Shown: positions 33,414 through 42,477, numbered from the stretch's first letter. The stretch: DNA of 59,206 nucleotides from JABDCD01 sp964469525 (GCA_964469525.1 CAYXYU010000011.1:1-59206); one strand, 5' to 3'. Notes: a model not told the origin generated them from the sequence alone. Translations and numbers: made by a program.

Positions 33414-35234
33414 TCACTCTACCGTCACTGATTTGGCAAGATTGCGCGGCTGGTCGACATCGGTGCCTTTCAGCACGGCGGTGTGATAGGCCAGCATCTG
33501 CACCGGCAGGGCGTAGAGCAGAGGGGTAATGAACGGGTCGGCGGCCGGCATTTCAATGGTGGCGCCCGGCATGTCGCCGAAACTGGCGATGCCTTTGGCG
33601 TCGCCGATCAGGATGATCTTGCCGCCGCGCGCCGCCGCTTCCTGCAGGTTCGAGGCCGTCTTTTCAAATACATGATCGGACGGCGCCAGTACTACCACCG
33701 GGACATGCTCATCAATCAGGGCGATCGGCCCATGTTTGAGCTCGCCGGCTGCATAGGCTTCGGCATGAATATAGGAGATTTCCTTCATCTTAAGGGCCCC
33801 TTCCATCGCTAGCGCATAGGAAGTGCCGCGGCCGATATAGAGCATGTCCGTCGCATGCATAACGTTCGTGGCCAGCGCAGCGAGAGAACGGTCAAGATGC
33901 AGGACATTAGTCATCAATGCAGGAACTTCAAGCAGGTGCTGGGCCAGCGCCTTGCGCCGCTTGCGGTCGATGGCACCCTGCGCCTCGGCCAGTGCCAAGG
34001 TGAAACAGGCAAGCGTCGCCAGCTGCGTGGTGAAGGCCTTGGTCGATGCGACGCCGATTTCCGGCCCGGCATAGGTATGTAGCACAGCGTCGGCTTCGCG
34101 GGCGATGGTGCTCTCCGGCACGTTGACGATGGCGAGGACGGGCTGTTTTTTCTTCGCATGACGCAGCACGGCCAGCGTGTCGGCGGTCTCGCCCGACTGC
34201 GAGATAACGATGGTCAGCCCTTTTTTGCCGAGGATGGGGAAACGGTAGCGGAACTCCGAGGCGACATCGACGTCCGCCGGTATTCCTGCCACTCCTTCCA
34301 GCCAGTATTTGGCGACCTGGGCGGCGTAATAGGAGGTGCCGCAGGCGACCAGCTGGACGCGGTCGACATCTTTCAGTTTGAACGGCAGGTCGCCCAGGTC
34401 GAGGCTCAGGTCTAGCGGGTGGATATACATTTTGAGTGTTTCGCCGACTACGCCGGGCTGCTCATGGATCTCCTTCTCCATGAAGTGGCGGTAATTATCC
34501 TTGCCGACAGCCGCTCCGGTAAAGGTGGACTGGGTGATCGGCCGGGTGACGATCTCGCCGGCCGCGTCGTGGATGATGGCCTCGTCGGGCGTCAGTTCTA
34601 CCCAGTCGCCGTCTTCGAGATAGGCGATGCGGGTGGTCAGGTGCGATAGCGCGATGGCGTCCGACCCGAGGAACATCTCGCCGTCGCCATAGCCCACCGC
34701 CAGCGGCGGCCCCTGGCGCGCCCCGATTAGGAGATCCGGCGCGTCGGCGAAGATGAAAGCCAATGCGAAAGCGCCTTGCAGATGTTTAATCGCCTGGTCG
34801 ACCGCTTCCTGCGGTGAGCGGCCCTCCTTCAGATATTGGGTCACCAGCGCCGGCACGACCTCCGTGTCGGTCTGGCTCGTGAACTGGTAGCCCTGCTTTT
34901 CCAGCTCGGCGCGCAATTCCCGAAAGTTCTCAATGATGCCGTTATGCACTACGGCGACTTTACTGGTGGCATGTGGATGGGCATTGGTCTCGCTGGGACG
35001 CCCATGCGTGGCCCAGCGTGTATGGCCGATCCCCACGGTTCCGGTTAGCGGGATTTTCTCCAGCTGCTGTTCGAGATTGGCCAATTTCCCCTCGGCGCGG
35101 GCAAGGGTGATTTTTCCGTCTGTGACGGTAGCGATACCAGCCGAATCATACCCGCGGTATTCGAGGTGTCGCAGGCCGCTTAAAATCAGCGGTGCCGCTT
35201 GCCTGTGGCCGGTGATTCCGATGATTCCACACAT
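33414..35234 (-). CDS. glmS: Glutamine--fructose-6-phosphate aminotransferase
   Basis: A 606-residue enzyme that makes glucosamine-6-phosphate for peptidoglycan and LPS. The N-terminal glutaminase begins MCGIIGITGHRQAAPLILSG, with Cys2 exposed after Met removal. SGLRHLEYRGYDSAG follows, and two SIS sugar-isomerase domains carry VACGTSYYAAQVAKYWLEG and GRGTSYALAMEGALKMKEIS. The C-terminus PRNLAKSVTVE is the conserved end. Length matches E. coli GlmS (609). I found no ribozyme-like leader upstream. Confidence 0.98.
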   Translation of the reverse strand: MCGIIGITGHRQAAPLILSGLRHLEYRGYDSAGIATVTDGKITLARAEGKLANLEQQLEKIPLTGTVGIGHTRWATHGRPSETNAHPHATSKVAVVHNGIIENFRELRAELEKQGYQFTSQTDTEVVPALVTQYLKEGRSPQEAVDQAIKHLQGAFALAFIFADAPDLLIGARQGPPLAVGYGDGEMFLGSDAIALSHLTTRIAYLEDGDWVELTPDEAIIHDAAGEIVTRPITQSTFTGAAVGKDNYRHFMEKEIHEQPGVVGETLKMYIHPLDLSLDLGDLPFKLKDVDRVQLVACGTSYYAAQVAKYWLEGVAGIPADVDVASEFRYRFPILGKKGLTIVISQSGETADTLAVLRHAKKKQPVLAIVNVPESTIAREADAVLHTYAGPEIGVASTKAFTTQLATLACFTLALAEAQGAIDRKRRKALAQHLLEVPALMTNVLHLDRSLAALATNVMHATDMLYIGRGTSYALAMEGALKMKEISYIHAEAYAAGELKHGPIALIDEHVPVVVLAPSDHVFEKTASNLQEAAARGGKIILIGDAKGIASFGDMPGATIEMPAADPFITPLLYALPVQMLAYHTAVLKGTDVDQPRNLAKSVTVE

Positions 35235-35588
35235 AGAATTATTCTGATTTTATCAAACTGTGGCCCTTGGAAGGGGCGAAAAACCACAACATATGGAGAG
35301 TATGACTGGGAATCAACAGGAAGTTGCATTTATCCACAGTGCATAGTATAGTGGCATCGGTATATAGGAAATATTTTCCTACTAAAGTATTAATACTTCT
35401 AGTTATGGCGTTACTTATATTAATAAGTACCCCATTTAGTTTATTGATCATAGTTAAATTTGGGTAGTGCGTATTTCATAGAAATTTTTCATTGCAATTC
35501 ACCGTAACCTCTGCTCTATGGTTACGGAAAATTAACCATTGATCCACGCTGGCATGCCACGGCGGATGGGTAGGAAGAAGAGATCATA
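35235..35588. promoter_or_regulatory. A+T-rich divergent control region with a 26-bp inverted repeat
   Basis: This 354-bp stretch separates glmS from the N-acyl synthase gene and must hold both promoters. A perfect inverted repeat CCGTAACC...GGTTACGG lies at 35502-35527 with a 10-base spacer, 61 bp before the synthase start. It could be an operator or a transcript hairpin. The short frame at 35239-35451 has no ribosome-binding site or coding bias and is not called. Confidence 0.5.
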
Positions 35589-36332
35589 ATGACCAACCTG
35601 CTGACCGACGATACCCTTCCGGCTACCACGCGGCTAAGCCCCATTCCTCATTCCCTCGACACGGAACTGTCGGATGAATATCTGACGCGGCGCTTTTCCC
35701 GCCTCGCCAAAAAACCGCAAAAAATTGTCTACGAATTCACCCGCGATCCGGGGCTGCTGCACCAGTATTTTCATTTGCGCGAGGACATGTTCATCAGCGT
35801 GTGGGGTCTTAAGAAATTCTGCGGCCAGCACGAAATCTTCGACGACATCAGCGATATCCTCATCGCCCGTCGTGGCCGGCAGTGCATTGCCGGTGGGCGC
35901 CTGACCATATCCACGCCCGAAGCGCGCAAGATGCTACCGCTGGAGAAAGTGGACTTCATGCTGGCGGATCTGTTCCCCGAACTCGACCTTCATGAATGCA
36001 CCTACGGCGAATTCTCGCGCCTGGCTATTCTTCCCGAATTCCGCGGTGGCGCCGTGTTCCCCGAAATTGCCCGCCGCTTCATCAAGCGCGCTATCGACCA
36101 AGGCGTCGAGTATGCATTTAACATCGCGCCGCAGCCCCTGGCGCGCAGCTACCGCCAGGCGGTGCAGCTGTTTGGCCTCAGCTGGTCTGTCCGCCATGAC
36201 ATTCCGGTGCCAGACCGCGAGGAATACGAGGGCATCAAGATGGTCATGAGCGTCATGGACCTCACCCGCTTCACGCGCGGCAAGCCGGTCAAGGAACAGG
36301 AAGCCATCCGCACGCCGCTGCTGGCGAAGTAA
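35589..36332 (+). CDS. LuxI/FeeM-like N-acyl synthase (GNAT fold)
   Basis: A 247-residue protein. Residues about 55-215 follow the LuxI/FeeM branch of the GNAT fold. HQYFHLREDMFISVWGLKKF and EIFDDISDILIARRG correspond to the Arg/Trp/acidic start ('R..vF...lgW...e.D.yD'). CIAGGRLTISTPEARKMLPL corresponds to the 'GG.Rl.pt' strand, and YGEFSRLAILPEFRGG to the conserved 'E.SRlav...fR' motif. Such enzymes couple acyl chains from acyl-ACP to an amine such as homoserine lactone or an amino acid. No LuxR-type regulator is nearby, so quorum sensing is not proven. It shares a control region with glmS, which contains an inverted repeat. Confidence 0.72.
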   Translation: MTNLLTDDTLPATTRLSPIPHSLDTELSDEYLTRRFSRLAKKPQKIVYEFTRDPGLLHQYFHLREDMFISVWGLKKFCGQHEIFDDISDILIARRGRQCIAGGRLTISTPEARKMLPLEKVDFMLADLFPELDLHECTYGEFSRLAILPEFRGGAVFPEIARRFIKRAIDQGVEYAFNIAPQPLARSYRQAVQLFGLSWSVRHDIPVPDREEYEGIKMVMSVMDLTRFTRGKPVKEQEAIRTPLLAK

Positions 36333-36341
36333 CTGCTTTAC

Positions 36342-36435
36342 GTCATCACTCGAATCGCCTGCCGAAGCCCCGGGGGATCTAGGTGATCCAGACTGGATTC
36401 CCCTAGGATTTTCCTGTGTAAAATTCGGGAATGAC
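36342..36435. repeat. Bipartite palindromic repeat, family A, copy 2 (inverted)
   Basis: It begins GTCATCACTCGAATCGCC and ends with AAAATTCGGGAATGAC, the reverse orientation of copies 1 and 4. This is the most diverged copy. It lies in the gap between the N-acyl synthase and the flippase-like gene. Confidence 0.8.
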
Positions 36436-36499
36436 GCTCTGTTCCTTCTGGACATTCCGTCTCGCCTGCGGCAGAAATGGATATATTCCATTATTCGCG

Positions 36500-37498
36500 A
36501 TGACTCAGTCCACCCATCATCCGCATACCAAATCCCTTAAGCTTCTCGCCAAAATCACGTTGACGCTGGCAGCTTTCTGGTTCGTTTCCCATGGTGTCGA
36601 TTTTGCCAGCCTTCAAACGATGCTCACCCGGCAGCGCCCCTTGCCGGTCGTGCTGGCAGCGGTTTTCGCGCTGTGCCAGGTGTTGATGTGGAGCCTGCGC
36701 TGGCGGCTGATTCTGGTAACGCTGGCGAAGTCGGCACGTATCGTCCCGTTTGGTGAAATCCTGAAAATTTCCTATATTGGCGCGTTCTTCAATTGCTGCC
36801 TTCCCGGCACGGTGGGCGGCGACGTCGTCCGTGTCTGGCTGAGCCGGTCGGAACGCGTACCGCTGTCGCTGGCGATCCATTCCGTGGTGATCGACCGGCT
36901 GATGGCGCTGGCGGCGCTCTGCCTGCTGGTGCTTATCATGTTGCCGGTGTTTGGCAAGGCGGCGGGTCTCGATGTATCCCCCGTATTGGTGGCAGCGATG
37001 ACGCTGGTAGCGGCCGGACTGTGGCTGCTTTTCAATCTGGAGCGGCTGTTGAAGAAATTCGCTCATATTCCGCCAGTGCGCTGGCTGCTGTACTTCGCCT
37101 CCAGCCTGCGCCTGCTGCTCGCCCGCCGCCGTGCCTTTGCCGGCACGCTGGCGCTGGCGTTGCTTGGCCATGTGAGCTTCTGCCTGATCGGCTACCTGCT
37201 GGCGCAGAGCCTGGAGATCAACCTGACGGTCGCCCAGGCGCTGGCCTTCATCCCCCCGGTGCTGCTGGCGATTACGCTGCCGGTTTCCATCGGCGGCTGG
37301 GGGGTGCGCGAAGCGGGCATGGTAGCTATACTGGGGCTGATCGGGGTGCCGCAGGAAGCGGCGCTGATGCTGTCGCTCCAGCTGGGGTTGATGAGCGTGG
37401 CGATCAGTCTGCCCGCTGGCTTGCTCTGGCTGGCCTACCGTCGCCATACACCGAAACCCGGTGAGATGAACCTGCATGCAATGGGAGATGCGTCATGA
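36500..37498 (+). CDS. Lysylphosphatidylglycerol synthase TM-region / flippase-like membrane protein (UPF0104)
   Basis: A 332-residue polytopic protein with about eight helices. Motifs typical of the family are SLRWRLILVTLAKSARIVPF, SYIGAFFNCCLPGTVGGDVV, VVIDRLMALAALCLLVLIML and PVSIGGWGVREAGMVAILGL. These proteins are proposed lipid flippases without the synthase domain of MprF. I start at MTQSTHH (36500), because the frame upstream reads into repeat A copy 2. It overlaps the next glycosyltransferase by 4 bp, so the two probably act together on a lipid-linked sugar. Confidence 0.88.
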   Translation: MTQSTHHPHTKSLKLLAKITLTLAAFWFVSHGVDFASLQTMLTRQRPLPVVLAAVFALCQVLMWSLRWRLILVTLAKSARIVPFGEILKISYIGAFFNCCLPGTVGGDVVRVWLSRSERVPLSLAIHSVVIDRLMALAALCLLVLIMLPVFGKAAGLDVSPVLVAAMTLVAAGLWLLFNLERLLKKFAHIPPVRWLLYFASSLRLLLARRRAFAGTLALALLGHVSFCLIGYLLAQSLEINLTVAQALAFIPPVLLAITLPVSIGGWGVREAGMVAILGLIGVPQEAALMLSLQLGLMSVAISLPAGLLWLAYRRHTPKPGEMNLHAMGDAS

Positions 37499-38301
37499 GC
37501 GATATCGGCCGCGATTTCTGGGAGGGGCCGGTGGCGCTTTCCGCTTCAGCGCAAAAAATATATGACGCGGCGGCCATTACTTCACCTTACGACAAAAATC
37601 CACTGGACCTGACCATCTTCGTCTCCTGTTACAACGAGGAGAAATATATCGTCGCGACGCTGGAGGCTGTTATCGATGCCATGCGCGTCGTCAATAAATC
37701 CTATGAGATCATTGTGATCGACGATGCTTCCAAGGACCGCTCGGAAGAGCGCATCCGCCGTTTCATCGACGCGCATCCCGAAGCGATTATCGTCATGCGC
37801 GCCAACCGGCGCAACAAGGGCATGGCGGCCAATTACGTCGATGCGGCGTTCATCGGGCGCGGGCAGTATTTCTGCCTGGTGCGCGGCGACAATACCGAAT
37901 CCATGGAAACGATTTCGGACATGCTCAAATCGCTGGGCGAGGGGGACATACTGGTGCCGCATGACATATCGTCGGTAAAGGAGGCGCGGCCGCCGGCGCA
38001 GCAATTCTACACCGCCCTGTTCAATTTCATCACGCGCCAGCGCATCGAGGAATATAACGGGCTGGCGGTGCATCTGCGCCACAACGTGCTGCGCTGGCAC
38101 CCGGATATCAGCGGCTACGGCTTCCAGGCCTGTCTGCTATCCCGCCTGCTCGACCTCGGCTTCACCTTCAAGCAAGTGCCCTGCCGCACCGCCGCCCCCC
38201 GCGGCGACATCCCCTTCTCCTGGACCAAGACCTTCTCCGTCCTGCACGCGGTGATGAACATCGTGCTGGGGAGGATGTCGCGGAGGGTGTATGGGAAATA
38301 A
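37495..38301 (+). CDS. GT2 glycosyltransferase
   Basis: A 268-residue protein with an N-terminal GT2 domain: LTIFVSCYNEEKYIVATLEA, YEIIVIDDASKDRSEERIRR and RANRRNKGMAANYVDAAFIG. CLVRGDNTES stands in for the usual DxD metal motif (here GDN). No C-terminal membrane helix is evident, unlike GtrB. It is coupled by ATGA to the flippase-like gene. The acceptor is unknown. Confidence 0.88.
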   Translation: MSDIGRDFWEGPVALSASAQKIYDAAAITSPYDKNPLDLTIFVSCYNEEKYIVATLEAVIDAMRVVNKSYEIIVIDDASKDRSEERIRRFIDAHPEAIIVMRANRRNKGMAANYVDAAFIGRGQYFCLVRGDNTESMETISDMLKSLGEGDILVPHDISSVKEARPPAQQFYTALFNFITRQRIEEYNGLAVHLRHNVLRWHPDISGYGFQACLLSRLLDLGFTFKQVPCRTAAPRGDIPFSWTKTFSVLHAVMNIVLGRMSRRVYGK

Positions 38302-38388
38302 TATTATATTACATCTGGATAATACTCTTCTTTTGATTTAACATAACCTTAACTTTCGTTAGTGATTGCCCTATGTTAAGGTTTACTC

Positions 38389-39594
38389 ATGGACAAAACT
38401 TACGCAGACAATTCCTCCATCAAAGACTTAGTAGTAATCGACTTGCCTCACTCTGATAGAGTGAAGGTGAACGACTGGGAGTGGAAACAACATTTTTTCC
38501 CAGCTGAAAATTGTGATCGGCAATTACTGATAGGATTTGCTGATGATTTGCAGCATGTACCGAAAGCACTTCGTGATACTGCGGATGACAATCCAAGACA
38601 TTATAGTGATAAACAGCCGATCATTGCTCGTGGTGCCGATGCCTATAAACATCTGTTACGGGTAGCATGCGGAATGTTAGATAAACGTCCAGGCGAAAAA
38701 GAAACATTTGAAAATATTCGAGCTAATTGGAATGCCTTTATTCAGCCTGCGGAGGATAATCAACATCAGGAACGGCGGGAGAGATTTGGACGCATTGTCC
38801 AAGATTTTATGGATGATAGCAGTACCATACGCGGTCAAGTTTTTCAGAATAGAGAGGCAGGATTCTTTCTACAGGCAGTTAGTACTGAACCTGCCGTTGC
38901 CGCCCGTAACCTTATCCATCCCGGGAAACATAAAAATATTCTTATTATTGCAGAAAAGGAAGGGATAACCACAAATACATTCAAGGTTTTGGATAATTGC
39001 GCCGACGTACTGTACATCACGCATCCGGATCAGAAAATGTGCGAGGGGTATGCCAATCGGTTCCGCCAAATGGGTTATAAGTCCACCATCGAAATAGTGC
39101 CTTATGAGGAAGCGATGCAGGGCGAACTGCCAAATGATATCCAGATAGTATTTAATTGCCAACCGATGGATAATGGTGACAAAGATCGCACCTTTATTGA
39201 AGGATGGCAGAAAAATACCGATCGTGGTTTAGCACTGGTGCATCTTAAAGGTAATCCGCTTATGCGTAACGCGACGAGCGATATATGGAAAGCATCGCGG
39301 CTAGAAAACGTGTTCTTTATTGAGAATATTCAGGCGCAGAAGGAGCGAGATCGGCTGCATAACAGCAAAATACTTGAACATGCTGAAACGGCGATTACGA
39401 ATTGCGCTACTTCCCGTTGCTTTGGTAGACGGCCTATTTACGCAATTAACAAAGATACGGCCATAACCCATCTTCTAGATTTTCCTATCCATTATGAGGG
39501 GCTTGTACAGCAGGCGGCGGAAAGGGCGGACCAGTTTAAGCGTAATCCTGTGAAATCCCGTCAACAAGATACTGGTAGTTCACTCTATAGATAA
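38389..39594 (+). CDS. Divergent glutamyl-tRNA reductase-like protein (pseudo-HemA candidate)
   Basis: A 401-residue protein, similar in length to glutamyl-tRNA reductase (GluTR, about 420). Reading beside E. coli HemA from memory, PAENCDRQLLIGFADD matches the catalytic 'STCNRTELY' region, so Cys42 may be the catalytic Cys. DAYKHLLRVACGMLDKRPGE matches 'AVRHLMRVAGGLDSLVLGE'. RGQVFQNREAGFFLQAVSTE sits where 'VRTETDIGASAVSVAFAA' lies, and VFFIENIQAQKERDRLHNSK where the 'VDDL...' helix lies. The NADPH loop 'LLVGAGE' is replaced by ILIIAEKEG, so the glycine motif is lost. It looks A+T-richer than its neighbours and stands alone. It may be an inactive relative or a binding/regulatory protein. Confidence 0.6.
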   Translation: MDKTYADNSSIKDLVVIDLPHSDRVKVNDWEWKQHFFPAENCDRQLLIGFADDLQHVPKALRDTADDNPRHYSDKQPIIARGADAYKHLLRVACGMLDKRPGEKETFENIRANWNAFIQPAEDNQHQERRERFGRIVQDFMDDSSTIRGQVFQNREAGFFLQAVSTEPAVAARNLIHPGKHKNILIIAEKEGITTNTFKVLDNCADVLYITHPDQKMCEGYANRFRQMGYKSTIEIVPYEEAMQGELPNDIQIVFNCQPMDNGDKDRTFIEGWQKNTDRGLALVHLKGNPLMRNATSDIWKASRLENVFFIENIQAQKERDRLHNSKILEHAETAITNCATSRCFGRRPIYAINKDTAITHLLDFPIHYEGLVQQAAERADQFKRNPVKSRQQDTGSSLYR

Positions 39595-39604
39595 AAAGCA
39601 CAGA

Positions 39605-40132
39605 CTAAGCCGCAGCCAGCGGGCGCAGGCGGGGATATTTCCGCTCCGCCAGGGCGAAGCCGCCGAACAGGAGGAGGGAATAGAAGATGTCACTGAGCAA
39701 GGTGTTGCTGAAGAAAGGGATTCCGGCGACATAGCCCTGCATAACCCCATCCAGCGTGGCGGGGTAGAGGCCGGGGTGGATCCACAGGGAGCAGTTGGTG
39801 ATGAGGAAGAACAGCACGGCGCCGTTCAGTGTTGCGGCGGCGATGGGCAGGAAGCTGTCTTTGCCCCGGATCAGGAAGCCAAGGCAGACGACGGCGGCGA
39901 AGCCGGTATAGGTGGCCAGCATCTGCTGCCACTCGTAAAAACCGATCACGGCGTCCGACAGCAGCAGCGCCGCGAAAGGCACGGCGAAGGCCTGCCATTT
40001 ATGCTCGAACCGCGCCCCGGCGAACAGCGCGATGGCGGCGATAGGCGTGAAGTTCGGCGCATGCGGCAGCAGGCGCGATGCGGTGGCAACCAGCACGATG
40101 AGAGACAGGGTAAGCAGACGTTCCTTGTTCAT
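39605..40132 (-). CDS. DUF6580 family membrane protein
   Basis: A 175-residue polytopic protein starting MNKERLLTLSLIVLVATASR. ASRLLPHAPNFTPIAAIALF and TNCSLWIHPGLYPATLDGVM are characteristic of this uncharacterised family, which has five or so helices and resembles small-molecule (energy-coupling-factor-like) transport subunits. A GTG at 40147 could extend it by five residues. It ends tail to tail with the GluTR-like gene. Confidence 0.85.
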   Translation of the reverse strand: MNKERLLTLSLIVLVATASRLLPHAPNFTPIAAIALFAGARFEHKWQAFAVPFAALLLSDAVIGFYEWQQMLATYTGFAAVVCLGFLIRGKDSFLPIAAATLNGAVLFFLITNCSLWIHPGLYPATLDGVMQGYVAGIPFFSNTLLSDIFYSLLLFGGFALAERKYPRLRPLAAA

Positions 40133-40182
40133 GCCGGTAAAATACACGGGTTTCGCGGTTGTGCAAGCGCCTGTTTATCACT

Positions 40183-40277
40183 GTCATCCTGAGCGGAGAC
40201 CGAAGGCCGGAGTCGAAAGGATCTTTCTTGGCGGACCGAAAAAGATCCTTCGACTCGCTTCGCTCGCTCAGGATGAC
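40183..40277. repeat. Palindromic repeat, family B, copy 2
   Basis: Arms GTCATCCTGAGC and GCTCAGGATGAC, inner arms AAAGGATCTTT and AAAGATCCTTCG. It lies between the divergent DUF6580 and rarA genes and probably overlaps their promoters. Confidence 0.85.
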
Positions 40278-40326
40278 AAAATGAGGCTACCTTGCATTGC
40301 CTCCGGAAAGCGCCTAAATATACGCC

Positions 40327-41622
40327 ATGCAAACGCTTTTTGAACATCAGGCCGCCGAATCGGCCCCGCTGGCCGACCGGTTGCGTCCCACCAGCCATGA
40401 GGAGATCATCGGGCAGGGGCATGTGCTCTCCGAGGGACATATGCTCAAGAATATTCTGGAAGGTGGCGCGCCGGTGTCGCTGGTGCTATGGGGGCCGCCG
40501 GGCTGCGGCAAGACGACGCTGGCGCGCATCATCGCCGAGAAGAGCGGCTATGAGTTCGAGCAGGTGTCGGCGGTGGCATCGGGCGTGGCCGACCTCAAGG
40601 CTATTTTTGAACGTGCACGCAAGCGGCGGCAGGACGGCAAGCGCACATTGGTCTTCGTCGATGAGATCCACCGGTTCAATCGCGCGCAGCAGGACGCCTT
40701 CCTGCCGGTGGTTGAGGACGGCACCATTACCTTAATCGGCGCGACAACGGAGAATCCTTCCTTTGAAATGAACGGCGCATTGCTGTCGCGCATGCAGGTG
40801 ATCGTGCTGCAGCGGCTCGACGCGGAGGCGATGCAGCAGCTGGTGGTACGGGCCGAGACGCATGAGCATAAGCAGTTGCCGCTGACGCCGGAAGCGCGCG
40901 ACACGCTGATCGGCATGGCCGACGGCGACGGGCGGGCCTTGCTCAATTTCTGCGAAATCCTGTTCGCTTATAAAGGAAGGGAGAAGCTCGATCCAAAGGG
41001 GTTGACACAATACATTCAGAAGCGCGCGCCGCTCTATGACAAGAAACAGGAAGCGCATTACAACCTGATCAGCGCCTTGCATAAAAGCCTGCGCGGCTCC
41101 GACGCGCAGGCGGCGCTGTACTGGCTGTGCCGCATGCTGGATGGCGGCGAGGACCCGCTCTATATCGCCCGCCGCATGGTGCGTTTCGCGGTGGAGGATA
41201 TCGGGCTGGCCGACCCGCAGGCACTGGTGCAGGCTAACGCTGCCAAGGAGGCGTATGATTTTCTCGGCTCGCCCGAGGGGGAGCTGGCGCTGGTGCAGTG
41301 CGTGCTCTATCTTGCCACCGCACCGAAATCCAACGCCGCTTATGTGGCGTATGGAGCAGCCCGGCGCAGCGCGCGCCAGCACGGCTCGCTGATGCCGCCC
41401 ATGCATATACTCAACGCGCCGACCAAATTGATGCAGGAACTCGGCTACAGCAAGGGCTACGACTACGATCATGACGCCGAGGATGCCTTCTCCGGCCAGG
41501 ATTATTTTCCCGACGACATGCGGCGCGAGGAGTATTACCACCCCGTCGAGCGCGGATTCGAAAGGGAGATTCGAAAACGGCTTGAATATTGGGACAAGTT
41601 AAGGGAGAAGAGGAACGCATAA
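40327..41622 (+). CDS. rarA: Replication-associated recombination protein A
   Basis: A 431-residue AAA+ ATPase of the clamp-loader class. Walker A is WGPPGCGKTTLARIIAEKSG; Walker B is VFVDEIHRFNRAQQDAFLPV; sensor 1 is IGATTENPSFEMN. The C-terminal MgsA domain has YNLISALHKSLRGSDAQAAL and ARRMVRFAVEDIGLADPQAL. It acts at stalled replication forks. Confidence 0.97.
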   Translation: MQTLFEHQAAESAPLADRLRPTSHEEIIGQGHVLSEGHMLKNILEGGAPVSLVLWGPPGCGKTTLARIIAEKSGYEFEQVSAVASGVADLKAIFERARKRRQDGKRTLVFVDEIHRFNRAQQDAFLPVVEDGTITLIGATTENPSFEMNGALLSRMQVIVLQRLDAEAMQQLVVRAETHEHKQLPLTPEARDTLIGMADGDGRALLNFCEILFAYKGREKLDPKGLTQYIQKRAPLYDKKQEAHYNLISALHKSLRGSDAQAALYWLCRMLDGGEDPLYIARRMVRFAVEDIGLADPQALVQANAAKEAYDFLGSPEGELALVQCVLYLATAPKSNAAYVAYGAARRSARQHGSLMPPMHILNAPTKLMQELGYSKGYDYDHDAEDAFSGQDYFPDDMRREEYYHPVERGFEREIRKRLEYWDKLREKRNA

Positions 41623-41624
41623 TT

Positions 41625-41730
41625 CCCTCCCCCCTTGTGGGGAAGGGGGGTGAGCGCAGCGAACCGGGAGAGGAGGGATCTTATACAGAGACCCCCTCTC
41701 CCTAACCCTCTCCCACAAGGGGAGAGGGGA
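41625..41730. repeat. Palindromic repeat, family D
   Basis: Arms CCCTCCCCCCTTGTGGGG and CCTCTCCCACAAGGGGAGAG surround a short spacer. This is the widespread 'ccctctccctaaccctctcccacaaggggagaggg' type. It fills the gap between rarA and terC. Single copy here. Confidence 0.85.
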
Positions 41731-41744
41731 TTTAGAGAGGAACC

Positions 41745-42467
41745 ATGACCACCGACATACTGATGAGCTTTCTGACGCTGAGCCTGCTCGAGATCGTGCT
41801 CGGCATCGATAACCTTATCTTCATCGCGCTGGTCGTCGAGAACCTGCCGCCGCAGTACCGTAACAAGGCGCGAATCTTCGGCCTGGCGCTGGCGCTGGTC
41901 ATCCGCATCGCCATGCTGGCGAGCCTCTCCTGGATCATGCAACTGACCGAGCCGCTCTTTACCCTCGCCGACCGGGGCATCTCCGTGCGCGACCTGCTGC
42001 TGCTCGGGGGCGGGTTGTTCCTGATCGGCAAGGCGACATTCGAGATGCATGCCGACATCGCGGGCGAGCAGGAGAAGCGGGAGATAGTCCGCAAGGCCAC
42101 GCTTGGCGGCGTCATCTTCCAGATCGTCCTCATCGATTTTATTTTTTCGTTCGATTCTGTCATCACCGCGGTCGGCCTCGCTGATGAGCTGTGGGTGATG
42201 GTGGCGGCGGTGGTGGTGTCGATGATCGTGATGATCGCCGCGTCGGGCTATATCAGCGATTTCCTGCGCAACTTCCCCACCTTCAAGATGCTGGCGCTGT
42301 CCTTCATCCTGATGATAGGCACGGTGCTGGTGGCCGAAGGCATGCATGTGCACGTGCCGAAGGCCTATATCTACTTCGCCTTCACCTTCTCGATGGTGGT
42401 TGAAGTGCTGAATACGCTGGCCAGCCGCAAGCGCAAAAAACTGCGTGAGCAGGGGGCGCAGGAGTAG
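41745..42467 (+). CDS. TerC-family integral membrane protein
   Basis: A 240-residue protein with seven or so helices. Conserved acidic membrane stretches are SLLEIVLGIDNLIFIALVVE and VLIDFIFSFDSVITAVGLAD, which carry the metal-binding Asp residues of TerC/Alx/MeeF. These proteins export manganese or take part in tellurite resistance and pH-linked metal control. GAGAGG lies 5 bases before the ATG. Confidence 0.93.
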   Translation: MTTDILMSFLTLSLLEIVLGIDNLIFIALVVENLPPQYRNKARIFGLALALVIRIAMLASLSWIMQLTEPLFTLADRGISVRDLLLLGGGLFLIGKATFEMHADIAGEQEKREIVRKATLGGVIFQIVLIDFIFSFDSVITAVGLADELWVMVAAVVVSMIVMIAASGYISDFLRNFPTFKMLALSFILMIGTVLVAEGMHVHVPKAYIYFAFTFSMVVEVLNTLASRKRKKLREQGAQE

Positions 42468-42477
42468 TTAGCTGCCT

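Noticed and set aside
35502..35527. Lux box
   Set aside because: The inverted repeat CCGTAACC/GGTTACGG does not match the usual CTG...CAG lux-box pattern, so I call it only an inverted repeat.
35235..35588. glmS ribozyme or other leader RNA
   Set aside because: The glmS leader is short and A+T-rich and I see no conserved ribozyme core. glmS ribozymes are mainly found in Firmicutes.
36431..36499. Longer N-terminus for the flippase-like protein
   Set aside because: The extension reads out of repeat A copy 2; the ATG at 36500 precedes the family-like sequence.
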